Notes: a model not told the origin generated them from the letters alone. Positions 1 to 6,358 are shown, counted from the first letter of the stretch. The stretch: DNA of 6,560 bases from Christensenella sp. UBA5399 (GCA_002407725.1 DHOD01000124.1:7047-13606); one strand, 5' to 3'. Numbers and translations are program-made.

Positions 1-511
1 CTTGTTCATCCCTTTGCCCGATATGGATGACCTGCACATCATGCACATAAGGGCGGCGGCCTTCAATGTTGGTGAGCGTATCCGGCCCCCGGCCGGTGAC
101 AAGCGCAATATCCATATCCGCGGCCTCACCCGTAGGCGATTGCGACGGCAGATAAAAATCGGCATGCCCGTCAAAAGTGACAAGCCCATAATTCCCGGAT
201 TTTTTCAGTGCAAGCATGATTCCAAGCAAAATACTGCAATCACCGCCCAGCACAACCGGGAAAGTATTGCCTTGTAAAACCGGCGACAGTGCGTCACTCA
301 GACGAATGGAAAAATCGCGGAGGGCTGCTGCGTTGATCATTCCATCTGCATCTCTGTCTGCGTTATACAAATGATTGAGGGTTTCGACTGCCACGCATTG
401 GGCGGATAGATCGAGTGTATCTAAACCTTCTTCCAGCAATACGTCGGCCAGACATTCGACACCTGTGGCGCGTAACCCCAATATGGAAGGCGCTTTTAAA
501 AAAGTGAACAT
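1..511 (-). CDS. Arginase/agmatinase-family (ureohydrolase fold) protein, partial: 3' end outside window
   Basis: The ATG is at 511-509, with GGAGG (525-521) 9 nt upstream, and the frame stays open to the window edge (170 codons seen). Seen: the N-terminal half of an arginase-fold metalloenzyme. A VVLGGDCS motif (residues 86-93) matches the first Mn-binding motif GGDHS, but with Cys92 in place of the usual His. The FDGHADF motif (113-119) carries D114, H116 and D118 of the second motif DxHxD. A Gly-rich LVTGRG segment (137-142) follows, as in the family. The third motif (SxDxDxxDP) would lie beyond the edge. Family members hydrolyse guanidino C-N bonds (arginine, agmatine, formiminoglutamate and others) in the cytoplasm. 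The substrate cannot be assigned here, and the Cys ligand makes classical arginase less certain. It is divergent from arsR across 184 nt. No convincing promoter of its own was seen. Confidence 0.85.
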   Translation of the reverse strand, partial: MFTFLKAPSILGLRATGVECLADVLLEEGLDTLDLSAQCVAVETLNHLYNADRDADGMINAAALRDFSIRLSDALSPVLQGNTFPVVLGGDCSILLGIMLALKKSGNYGLVTFDGHADFYLPSQSPTGEAADMDIALVTGRGPDTLTNIEGRRPYVHDVQVIHIGQRDEQ

Positions 512-631
512 TGCTGGTCTCCTCCATATAAATACTATGTTTTTAATACCCATGTTAGCTGTCTCTACGCGAGAAGATTTTGAAAAAGTGCAATATCCTT
601 TGCTTCACGATGTATCATTTATATGGACACA

Positions 632-660
632 TTGACATTTTTCGATATGAGAGATATAAT
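632..660 (+). promoter_or_regulatory. Consensus sigma-A promoter of the arsR-arsM operon
   Basis: The -35 box TTGACA (632-637) and -10 box TATAAT (655-660) are both perfect consensus, separated by exactly 17 bp. Transcription should start near 667, giving a leader of about 29 nt before the arsR ATG at 696. A promoter this strong is normally kept silent by a repressor, which fits the overlapping inverted repeat at 641-672. Confidence 0.87.
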
Positions 661-672
661 GATCATATCGAA
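641..672. promoter_or_regulatory. Candidate ArsR operator: perfect 10-bp inverted repeat around the -10 box
   Basis: The left arm TTCGATATGA (641-650) and right arm TCATATCGAA (663-672) are exact reverse complements with a 12-bp spacer. The spacer holds the whole TATAAT box, and the right arm covers the expected transcription start. ArsR-family dimers typically bind AT-rich inverted repeats over their own promoter and leave DNA when As(III) or Sb(III) binds. Binding here would block RNA polymerase directly. That ArsR binds this repeat is inferred from position and symmetry. Confidence 0.68.
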
Positions 673-695
673 TTTTTTAGATGCGAGGAATTTGT

Positions 696-1010
696 ATGGA
701 AAACAGACACTTGGATAACGCGCGCGTTTTTAAGGCGTTTTGTGATGAAAACCGGTTGATGATACTGGATCTGCTGCAAAGCGGCGAAAAATGCGCATGT
801 ATATTACTGGAGCGCCTCAGCATCGCACAGTCCACACTTTCGCACCATATGAAAATCCTTGTGGAAAGTGGCATTGTGGATGCGCGCAAAGCTGGAAAAT
901 GGACGTACTATTCCATCAGCGAAAGTGGGAGCGAAAGCGCGATGCGGCTGCTGCGGGATTTGACGACCGTGACCTGTGACGACACCGCAGGCGCAGTTTG
1001 CTGCGAATGA
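696..1010 (+). CDS. arsR: ArsR/SmtB-family metalloregulatory repressor, arsenic-responsive type
   Basis: A 104-residue winged-helix repressor, the usual family length. The start is ATG 696 because GAGG (685-688) lies 7 nt upstream; an in-frame ATG at 681 has no ribosome site. Seen: the Cys-x-Cys metal motif EKCACILLE (C33, C35), equivalent to the ELCVCDL motif of arsenic sensors; the recognition helix-turn-helix (about residues 42-60, IAQSTLSHHMKILVESGIV); and a beta wing (61-74). C16 and a C-terminal cluster (C94, C102, C103) could supply a third thiol for As(III). Known for the family: the apo-dimer represses the ars promoter and As(III)/Sb(III) releases it. The gene starts an operon with arsM 17 nt downstream, and its promoter carries a likely autoregulatory operator. 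CadC- or SmtB-like specificity is less likely given the arsM partner. Confidence 0.95.
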   Translation: MENRHLDNARVFKAFCDENRLMILDLLQSGEKCACILLERLSIAQSTLSHHMKILVESGIVDARKAGKWTYYSISESGSESAMRLLRDLTTVTCDDTAGAVCCE

Positions 1011-1027
1011 TTATTTAAGGAGAAAGC

Positions 1028-2074
1028 ATGATGAACAGTATAATCGAAAATGTAAAAGAATATTATGGAAAGCAATTGCAGAGCAACGATGACCTCAAAA
1101 CCAGCGCGTGTTGTTGCAGCGACAGTCCCCCGGCGGAGGTGCGGGATATTCTGCCGTTGATTGCGGATGAAATAAAAGATCGGTTTTATGGCTGCGGATC
1201 GCCCCTGCCGCCCCTGCTGGAAGGCATGACCGTCCTGGACCTGGGGTGTGGAACGGGCAGGGATGTATATATCGCCTCCAAGCTGGTTGGCGAATCGGGG
1301 GGTGCGATGGGTGTGGACATGACAACGGAGCAGATCGAGATTGCCATGAAATACCAGGAGGCACAGCGGGAACGCTTTGGTTATAAAACCTCGAATGTAA
1401 AATTCTTTCAGGGATATATCGAAGATTTACAAGCACTGGGAATAGAGGACCAGAGTGTTGATGTGGTGATCTCAAATTGTGTGATCAATCTTTCCCCGGC
1501 AAAAGAGCAGGTGTTCCAAGAAATATACCGTGTCCTGAAGCCGGGCGGTGAACTGTTTTTTGCAGATGTGTTTGCAGACAGGCGGATTCCCGAAGCGTTA
1601 GCCACCGACCCCGTACTGCGCGGCGAGTGCTTGGGCGGCGCATTGTATACGGAGGATTATCGCAGGCTGATGGCGGCGTGCGGGTGGGCCGATTTCCGCT
1701 ATACCAACATCCGGAATCTTGCACTGGACAGTGAAGAAATTGAAGAGAAGGTTGGTTTTGCGACATTCTCTTCTCGTACGGTCAGGGCGTTTAAACTGGA
1801 CGATCTGGAGGACATATGTGAAGATTATGGACAGGTGGCCTATTACGACGGTGGCATCCCGGGATATCCGCACTACTTTGACCTCGACGACAATCAACGT
1901 TTCTTTAGGGGAAAACCCACGCCGGTGTGTGGAAACACGGCCTCCATGCTCTCTAATACCCGTTATGGAAAGGCCTTCAGGGTGATTGGTGACAGGAATG
2001 TACATTACGGCATATTTGGCGGTTGTGCGCCTGGAGCAAGTGACAATGTGGAGGAATCCTGCTCGTGCTGCTGA
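1028..2074 (+). CDS. arsM: Arsenite S-adenosylmethionine methyltransferase, long AS3MT-like form
   Basis: A cytoplasmic class I methyltransferase of 348 residues. It transfers methyl groups from SAM to As(III), giving methylated and finally volatile arsines. Seen: a Cys triplet (28-30, TSACCC), FYGCG (C56), SAM motif I DLGCGTGRD (71-79), acidic motif GVDM (95-98), SNCVINLSP (149-157, C151), the KPGG motif (171-174) and RGECLGG (C201). These match the four As-binding cysteines of human AS3MT (32, 61, 156, 206). The C-terminal third, with LEDICEDYGQVAYY, VCGNTASML and HYGIFGGC, is the extended AS3MT-type domain, and the protein ends in a CSCC tail. The ribosome site AAGGAG (1017-1022) lies 5 nt before ATG 1028 and 8 nt before ATG 1031, so either may be used. 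It is cotranscribed with arsR, 17 nt apart. Confidence 0.96.
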   Translation: MMNSIIENVKEYYGKQLQSNDDLKTSACCCSDSPPAEVRDILPLIADEIKDRFYGCGSPLPPLLEGMTVLDLGCGTGRDVYIASKLVGESGGAMGVDMTTEQIEIAMKYQEAQRERFGYKTSNVKFFQGYIEDLQALGIEDQSVDVVISNCVINLSPAKEQVFQEIYRVLKPGGELFFADVFADRRIPEALATDPVLRGECLGGALYTEDYRRLMAACGWADFRYTNIRNLALDSEEIEEKVGFATFSSRTVRAFKLDDLEDICEDYGQVAYYDGGIPGYPHYFDLDDNQRFFRGKPTPVCGNTASMLSNTRYGKAFRVIGDRNVHYGIFGGCAPGASDNVEESCSCC

Positions 2075-2116
2075 CGTGCGGGCGGGAAAAGCCAATCACG
2101 GCAACGAAAGCGAAAA

Positions 2117-2275
2117 TCAGGAGATTACCAGATTCACAATGCTGAATACGATGAGAATGCTGAATATAATGCCTAAAACCAGGCCGAATTTACTCCTGCT
2201 ATGCAGCCAGGAAGCATAGGCCGCGACGGCCAGGACAGACAAAACGACGATGGAGATTATTTCTAATACAGTCAT
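2117..2275 (-). CDS. Small two-helix membrane protein downstream of the response regulator (52 aa)
   Basis: An unrecognised short gene. The ATG is at 2275-2273, with GGAGG (2289-2285) 9 nt upstream, and TGA is at 2119-2117. Seen: a hydrophobic segment at residues 3-24 (rich in V, L, I, A), a short basic loop HSRSK (25-29), and a second hydrophobic segment at 30-51. This gives a helical hairpin whose positive loop predicts a cytoplasmic turn and outside termini. No cysteine or catalytic motif is present. It follows the response regulator by 33 nt on the same strand and is convergent with arsM (42 nt between stops), so it is probably the last gene of the kinase-regulator unit. The good ribosome site and clean amphiphilic pattern support a real gene. 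A function, for example an accessory to the kinase, would be guesswork. Confidence 0.62.
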   Translation of the reverse strand: MTVLEIISIVVLSVLAVAAYASWLHSRSKFGLVLGIIFSILIVFSIVNLVIS

Positions 2276-2308
2276 TGACGCCGACCTCCGGCATATTGGG
2301 AATACGTG

Positions 2309-3034
2309 TTATCCCGTATACTCGCTGGGGGCGCACCCAAAAAACTCCTTGAACACGCGGCAAAAATAGAAATAATTGGCATAACCGCATGCCGCGGCAA
2401 TCTCCTTTAGCGGCTTGCCGGTGCCCTGAATCAACCGCGCGGCCTCCGTCATGCGGATATTGGTCAGTATGGTGGTGTAGGTTTGCCCGTATTGCTTGGC
2501 AAACAGGTTGCAGATGTAGTTGGGATTGAAATGAAACGTCTGCCCCAGGTGGTTGAGGCTGAGTTTTTTGGAATAATTCCTGCGGATATACGCCATGATG
2601 GAATCGATGACCTCTGCGTTGTCCGTTGCCAATGGTTCCTCGCTGCTTTCGGGGTTTTTCTTGAATAACAGGCGCGCTAACCGTTCCAGGGCAATCTGCA
2701 ACTCCATTTCGTCCACCGGTTTTAAAAGATAATCAAACCCATCCTGCTTGAAAAAATCGCGCGAGTCACGGAAGCTTGCGTGTGCGGATAACATCAAAAA
2801 TTCGCAGTCGACACCGGAATTTTTTAATTGCGTCATCAAATCGATGCCGTCCAACCCGGGCATCTTCAGGTCGCACATCACAAGGTCGGGGCGCAACGCC
2901 TGAATCTCGCCCAGCGCCTCGCGCGATGAGGTTGATTTCCCAATAATTTCAAACCCGCATTCCTGCCATACGGGTTTTGCCGACACATCTTCCAGAATAA
3001 TGGGGTCGTCGTCTACCAAATAAACCCGGAACAT
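2309..3034 (-). CDS. YesN-type response regulator: receiver plus AraC-family DNA-binding domain
   Basis: A 241-residue cytoplasmic response regulator. Seen: a CheY-like receiver (about 1-120) with acidic pocket D8-D9-D10, phospho-acceptor D55 in CDLKMPG, S83 of the switch (LSAH) and K105 in LLKP. A linker (125-140) leads to a C-terminal AraC domain (about 142-241) with two helix-turn-helix units, about 158-180 (SLNHLGQTFHFNPNYICNLF) and 207-230 (KPLKEIAAACGYANYFYF). The start is ATG 3034 with AGGAGGG (3047-3041) about 6 nt upstream. It lies 56 nt after the kinase stop on the same strand, so it is the kinase's cognate partner. Such pairs usually activate sugar ABC transporter genes; the damaged solute-binding gene upstream suggests that was the original target. 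At 241 residues it lacks the long middle insert of larger YesN proteins. Confidence 0.94.
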   Translation of the reverse strand: MFRVYLVDDDPIILEDVSAKPVWQECGFEIIGKSTSSREALGEIQALRPDLVMCDLKMPGLDGIDLMTQLKNSGVDCEFLMLSAHASFRDSRDFFKQDGFDYLLKPVDEMELQIALERLARLLFKKNPESSEEPLATDNAEVIDSIMAYIRRNYSKKLSLNHLGQTFHFNPNYICNLFAKQYGQTYTTILTNIRMTEAARLIQGTGKPLKEIAAACGYANYFYFCRVFKEFFGCAPSEYTG

Positions 3035-3090
3035 AAGATCCCTCCTTTTTTATACCAATCCCATTTCAAAATGCCTGCATTTTTATAGTA

Positions 3091-4797
3091 TTAGTCCGCC
3101 GTCCTGCACGGCGGCAGCGGCGGAAACCGCAGCGTTACCGTTGTGCCCTTTCCTGCTGCGCTTTCAATTTGCAACGAACCTTTGCCGCCATAATACGAGT
3201 TTAGCCTGCGGGCGATGTTGAGCAACGCAATATGCTCTACGCCGCCCACATTCCAGCCGCCGTGCCTTCCCCCGGCAATATCCGCCTGAAGACGTTCCAG
3301 CTCATGCGGTTCTATCCCGCTTCCGTTATCGGCAATGGAGATTTCTACCCCGTTACCGTCCATCTGCCCTTTCACAAGCAACCTGCCATTATCTTTTCGC
3401 TCGGCAAACCCGTGGACAATGGCATTTTCAATCAGCGGCTGCACCAACATACGCGGAAATTGCGCGTGCATCAGCCGGTCGTTCCAGTCAAACTCCGCCG
3501 TAAAACGGTCACGGTAGCGTATTTCCATCATCGTCACATATTTCTCCAGGACAAGCAGTTCCTCCATACCGGAAATGAACTCATCTTCCGCGTTGGAGTA
3601 GCGCAGCAGATGCGACAGGCCGTCGGACACCAGCGCGGCCTTTTCGGTTTCCCCTTTTTCGGAAAGCGTTTTGATGATATTGAGTATGTTCACCACAAAA
3701 TGCGCGTCTATTTGCTTTTTCAGGGAGACGATGAGCGCCGCCTGCCGCTCGATCTCGGCGCTTTGCAACCGCGATTGCGATTTCAAAAGCGCTTTGCTCC
3801 GCTCGTCCAGGCGCGTAAGCATCAGGTTGACCTGCCGGACCAGCCCGTCGAAATCCTCCACGCCCGTTTCGTTCAGTTCTTTTCTTTCATTTGTATCCAG
3901 CCCCAGATGCTCCACATCCCGTATCACGCCCACCATAGGCCGCAGGAAATACCGGTTGGTGGCGGCAAGATATACGAGGAGGAATGCAATGATCAGTATG
4001 ACGGTGATCACCGCCGCCAGTGCATAATCGCGCGTTTCGTTGGCAAAATAGCCGCTCTCCACACTTACGAGTATCTCAAAGGGGGCAAAGCCCATAGACT
4101 TGCTTTGATACAGGGCCGACATGCTTTTCAATTCGTCGGTGGTCATGCCCACGCGTTCGCGGTTACTGGACGTTACGATCACGCCGCTTTCGGCAAGCGA
4201 AATATCGATCCCTTCCGGTGTAACGTATTCATCGAACAGGCCAAGCAACTTTGCCTCTTCGGCCAGTAAAACAATCGTCCCCACCTGCTGTCCATCCTCC
4301 ATAACCGCCCCGCCATAGCTGATGTAGGGCACACCCTCCAATTTTACGGCAGTATAGCGCGGCAGGGATGTCCTGTGGAAATTGGCAAACAGCATTTCCA
4401 GCGTTGTTTGGCCCAGGTTGCCCATAAAATTCGCGTAATAGCCTTCCTGGTTGTACAGCACAAGGGTATGGGAAAAATCCCCTGTATGGGCCAGTGTGCC
4501 TAGGAGGTCATCAACAATCGCAGATTTGGAATGGAACAAAAGTGTGTTTGGTTCCGTAATAAAATCCACCACCGTTTCATTGCTGGAAAGCGAATAGGCA
4601 ACGTTTTCCAGTTCAAACAATTCCGTCTCCAACCGCTCGATAATCTGCCCCGATATCTGGTCGAGATACCGCTCGTTCATTCTTCGGATGTTGCCCGAGG
4701 ACTGCAAATAAAAAACAAGCCATACCACAAGCACCGATACGCCCAAAAACAACGTAATGGAAAGTATTCTTTTTCGAATGCCCTGTTTCTGTTTCAT
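3091..4797 (-). CDS. YesM-type membrane sensor histidine kinase
   Basis: A 568-residue inner-membrane sensor kinase if started at ATG 4797. A TTG at 4824 with AAGGAA 13 nt upstream would add 9 residues, and neither start has an ideal ribosome site. Seen: a basic N-terminus and TM1 (about 11-31); an extracellular sensor region of about 225 residues, probably a double-Cache fold; TM2 (about 258-279); a HAMP-like linker and coiled coil (about 280-360); a His-kinase motif with phospho-acceptor H366 (QIDAHFVVNILN); and an HATPase domain with N-box QPLIENA (E457, N458), G1 box ADNGSG (D490) and a G2-region HIALLN (522-527). Family consensus at the His is QINPHFLYN, so D-A replaces N-P; in G2, Ala524 replaces the usual Gly. 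It signals to the response regulator 56 nt downstream. The solute-binding fragment ends 63 nt upstream of the ATG, so all were probably one operon sensing or importing a carbohydrate; the ligand is unknown. Confidence 0.95.
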   Translation of the reverse strand: MKQKQGIRKRILSITLFLGVSVLVVWLVFYLQSSGNIRRMNERYLDQISGQIIERLETELFELENVAYSLSSNETVVDFITEPNTLLFHSKSAIVDDLLGTLAHTGDFSHTLVLYNQEGYYANFMGNLGQTTLEMLFANFHRTSLPRYTAVKLEGVPYISYGGAVMEDGQQVGTIVLLAEEAKLLGLFDEYVTPEGIDISLAESGVIVTSSNRERVGMTTDELKSMSALYQSKSMGFAPFEILVSVESGYFANETRDYALAAVITVILIIAFLLVYLAATNRYFLRPMVGVIRDVEHLGLDTNERKELNETGVEDFDGLVRQVNLMLTRLDERSKALLKSQSRLQSAEIERQAALIVSLKKQIDAHFVVNILNIIKTLSEKGETEKAALVSDGLSHLLRYSNAEDEFISGMEELLVLEKYVTMMEIRYRDRFTAEFDWNDRLMHAQFPRMLVQPLIENAIVHGFAERKDNGRLLVKGQMDGNGVEISIADNGSGIEPHELERLQADIAGGRHGGWNVGGVEHIALLNIARRLNSYYGGKGSLQIESAAGKGTTVTLRFPPLPPCRTAD

Positions 4798-4860
4798 GCC
4801 GTTTCTTTCTTCGGATTTGCTCAATAGTTCGAATCATTTCCTTGTTGTGCTGCAAAGAAA

Positions 4861-5922
4861 TTACGTTTGCGCCCCCGGGCCGGGCGAATCGTACACCGCT
4901 TGCACAGAATACACCAACTGATCCACCTGCAACGTTTCCAGCTCATCCAGGTATTGCTGCCACTCCTCATCACTGTTGATATCCTTGGTGCCCAGAATAA
5001 ACATGCGCATATTCCTACGCGTATATTCTTCTATTTGCGACCGCATCTCGTCCGCCTGCTGGGTTGTCTGGATCGCGCCCACATGCGCCGGCGGTTCGTT
5101 GTCCTGGTATGCCCGCGCCGCGCGGGCGTTCAGATAACGCTGGTCGGCCTGATAGCCGTTCCACGCAACGCCGTCGTTGATTGCAGGATAACCGATAAAC
5201 GGCCCCAGGCGTGAAAATGTTTTGTTCTTTACCATGTTCCATTCCGGGTTTTTGACCGTCACGGCCGCAGGGGCTCCGTCAAACCCGGCCTCGCTTGCGG
5301 TCGCATTGTCCCAGTCCACGCCTTTCTCGCCAAACGCGGCGATCATGCAAGCCTCTTCACCCAGCATAAAATCCATCAGGGCAAACACGGTTTCCGGATC
5401 GTCGCAATATTTGGTGATGACACCGCCCACCCCCGGCCTGCTGATATTTATTGTAGAGTTTTGTACGCCTTCCGGCCCCTGGAGCGGCGGCACATGGGTA
5501 TACCGGCTGGCAAGCGCAGGCGAACCGGCCGCCAGAACATCCGCGATATCCTACGCAGTGAAGCCGCCCACCAGGTCGCGCGGGTCGTTGACCAGTCGTG
5601 TAAACTGGTTGTCGCTGAACGTAAAGCAGGAGGTGGACAGCAACCCTTCGTCGTAGAGCGATTTGCAGTAGCGCAGCCCCTCCCGCCATTCGTCTGTGCC
5701 GGGCGCAAAGTATACCTTGCCGTTTTTGACCGCCATATAAATGTTTTCGGGGTCGGTATAGACAAAAGAATTCATCAGAAACCAACAGATGTTTTGAGAA
5801 TTTATGGTGAAATTTCCCGCAACCGGCACCTCGTCGTCCACCCCGTTGCCGTTTGGGTCGCCTTCTGCAAATGCGCGCAACACCGCGCGAAATTCCTCTG
5901 TTGTCTGGGGCACGCCATTTGC
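4861..5922 (-). pseudogene. Family 1 (LplA-like) extracellular solute-binding protein, 5'-truncated and split by an in-frame TAG
   Basis: Remains of a secreted sugar-binding lipoprotein of an ABC importer. The recognisable frame begins near 5922 (ANGVPQTTEEF) and ends at TAA 4863-4861. Seen: the PQTTEEFRAVL helix typical of these proteins; DPNGNGVDDE, an EF-hand-like calcium loop (fragment residues 22-31); WREGLRYCKSLYDEGLLS; VGGFTA, then TAG (5553-5551); and, in the same frame, DIADVL, PPLQGPEGVQ, CDDPETVFALMDFMLGEE and GEKGVDWDNA. The homology runs through the stop without a frameshift, so one base change (for example CAG to TAG) explains it. Family members are about 500-550 residues, so roughly the first 150-200, including the signal peptide and lipobox, are missing. 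What remains has only weak starts (GTG 5913, GTG 5493) and no secretion signal, so it is almost certainly non-functional. It lies directly upstream of the kinase, the usual place for the cognate binding protein. Confidence 0.88.
5551..5553 (-). other. In-frame amber codon interrupting the solute-binding protein
   Basis: The codon TAG falls between GGFTA and DIADVL in a frame that carries family-like sequence on both sides. Other complete genes in the window end in TAA or TGA, so TAG is not used as a normal stop here. A plain nonsense mutation in an already truncated gene is still the simplest reading. Confidence 0.85.
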
Positions 5923-5925
5923 CTA
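5915..5925 (-). other. Junction between the GNAT and solute-binding gene fragments
   Basis: On the minus strand the bases GTATAGGCAAATGGC contain both the end of GNAT GQGIGK and the beginning of the solute-binding reading ANGVPQ, in different frames. The switch of family homology occurs within about 10 bp. This fits a deletion joining two genes on the same strand, or a mis-join during assembly. Confidence 0.72.
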
Positions 5926-6193
5926 TACCTTGTCCTCTGGCATCAGCATCAACAAAAAGCATTTCAATTTTTTGGCCAGAAATTCCAACAAAACCTTGCG
6001 GGACCCCCCTATCATCGCAATAGCAATTGAGATGCTCTATAGTTTTCAATCCCCGATACACCTCCGGTTTGATTGCGATAATATCATTTTCTGAAAGAAA
6101 TGTATGTGTTTTCTGAACCGCTGATTCCCATATGTCGAGTAAGCGCAAGAGGGTTTGCTCATCACGCGCGTCCATAGTCTCTATACTACCCAT
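5918..6193 (-). pseudogene. GNAT-family N-acetyltransferase, N-terminal 92 codons only (3'-truncated)
   Basis: The start is ATG 6193-6191, with GGAG (6204-6201) 7 nt upstream. A more upstream ATG at 6226 overlaps the -10 box and is unlikely. Seen: LLRLLDIWESAVQKTHTFLSENDI (about 16-39) followed by GFVGISGQKIEMLFVDADARGQGIGK (67-92). This is GNAT motif A with the acetyl-CoA pyrophosphate loop R/Q-x-x-G-x-G/A (RGQGIG). Small acetyltransferases of this type run to about 140-150 residues, but after GQGIGK homology ends abruptly. The frame then continues open to a stop at 5359-5357 as an Arg-rich translation of the solute-binding gene in the wrong frame. The last third of the GNAT fold (motif B, acetyl-CoA adenine side) is gone, so activity is unlikely. 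The gene still has promoter and ribosome site. The original substrate is unknown. Confidence 0.82.
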
Positions 6194-6224
6194 TATAACG
6201 CTCCGTTCAATTGCTTTTGTAATC

Positions 6225-6233
6225 ATTATATCA
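6225..6233 (-). promoter_or_regulatory. Extended -10 promoter of the GNAT fragment
   Basis: On the minus strand the sequence TGATATAAT (6233-6225) is a perfect extended -10 element (TGnTATAAT). No clear -35 box is seen about 17 bp upstream, which extended -10 promoters tolerate. Transcription would begin near 6218, ahead of the ribosome site at 6204-6201. After the fusion this promoter may also feed the solute-binding fragment and the kinase operon. Confidence 0.55.
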
Positions 6234-6328
6234 TGAACAGATACCTTATATTTGGTTTGGTTCCTTTATGACCACCGCCACCTGTTTTTATTAGAAAAAC
6301 GCAAATGCTTGAAAACCGTTCAACAAAA
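6234..6328. other. Intergenic stretch without recognised content
   Basis: This AT-rich stretch lies between the GNAT promoter and the first terminator. I see no ribosome site with a credible reading frame, no strong hairpin and no repeat in it. Confidence 0.5.
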
Positions 6329-6330
6329 GT

Positions 6331-6356
6331 AAAAAACGCATCCAAAGATGCGTTTT
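6331..6356 (-). terminator. Rho-independent terminator after the tRNA-like remnant
   Basis: The stem arms AAAACGCATC (6333-6342) and GATGCGTTTT (6347-6356) pair perfectly over 10 bp with a 4-nt loop. Read on the minus strand, the stem ends in a run of six T (6336-6331), then AC and four more T. It lies 3 nt beyond the CCA of the tRNA-like copy, so it once ended a tRNA transcript. It also insulates the GNAT promoter from tRNA transcription. Confidence 0.83.
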
Positions 6357-6358
6357 AG

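Noticed and set aside
1598..2095. 165-codon minus-strand open frame opposite arsM
   Set aside because: Antisense to the conserved ArsM C-terminal domain, with no family resemblance.
2075..2116. Bidirectional terminator between arsM and the small membrane gene
   Set aside because: No stem longer than about 4 bp followed by a T run could be found on either strand.
3049..3057. Extended -10-like TGGTATAAA just before the response regulator
   Set aside because: The start site it predicts (near 3042) would fall within the ribosome-binding site, leaving no usable leader.
3068..3083. Hairpin AAAATG-CCTG-CATTTT between kinase and response regulator
   Set aside because: Only 6 bp and mostly A-T, with no minus-strand T run; too weak to call an attenuator or terminator.
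3232..4269. 345-codon plus-strand open frame opposite the sensor kinase
   Set aside because: It lies wholly antisense to clear kinase domains, has no recognisable domain and no convincing ribosome site, and is His/Arg/Gln-rich as expected for a reverse-frame shadow.
4613..4836. ATG at 4836 with better spacing from AAGGAA than the kinase start
   Set aside because: It opens a different frame that overlaps the kinase N-terminus and shows no conserved domain, so it is not the kinase start.
5551..5553. Pyrrolysine or selenocysteine-type recoding of the in-frame stop
   Set aside because: Solute-binding proteins do not use these residues, the gene also lacks its 5' half, and no stem-loop element or pyl gene is visible; simple nonsense decay is preferred.
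5461..6030. 189-codon plus-strand open frame over the GNAT/solute-binding junction
   Set aside because: It overlaps two recognisable minus-strand gene fragments and is itself featureless; its openness is a by-product of their codon use.
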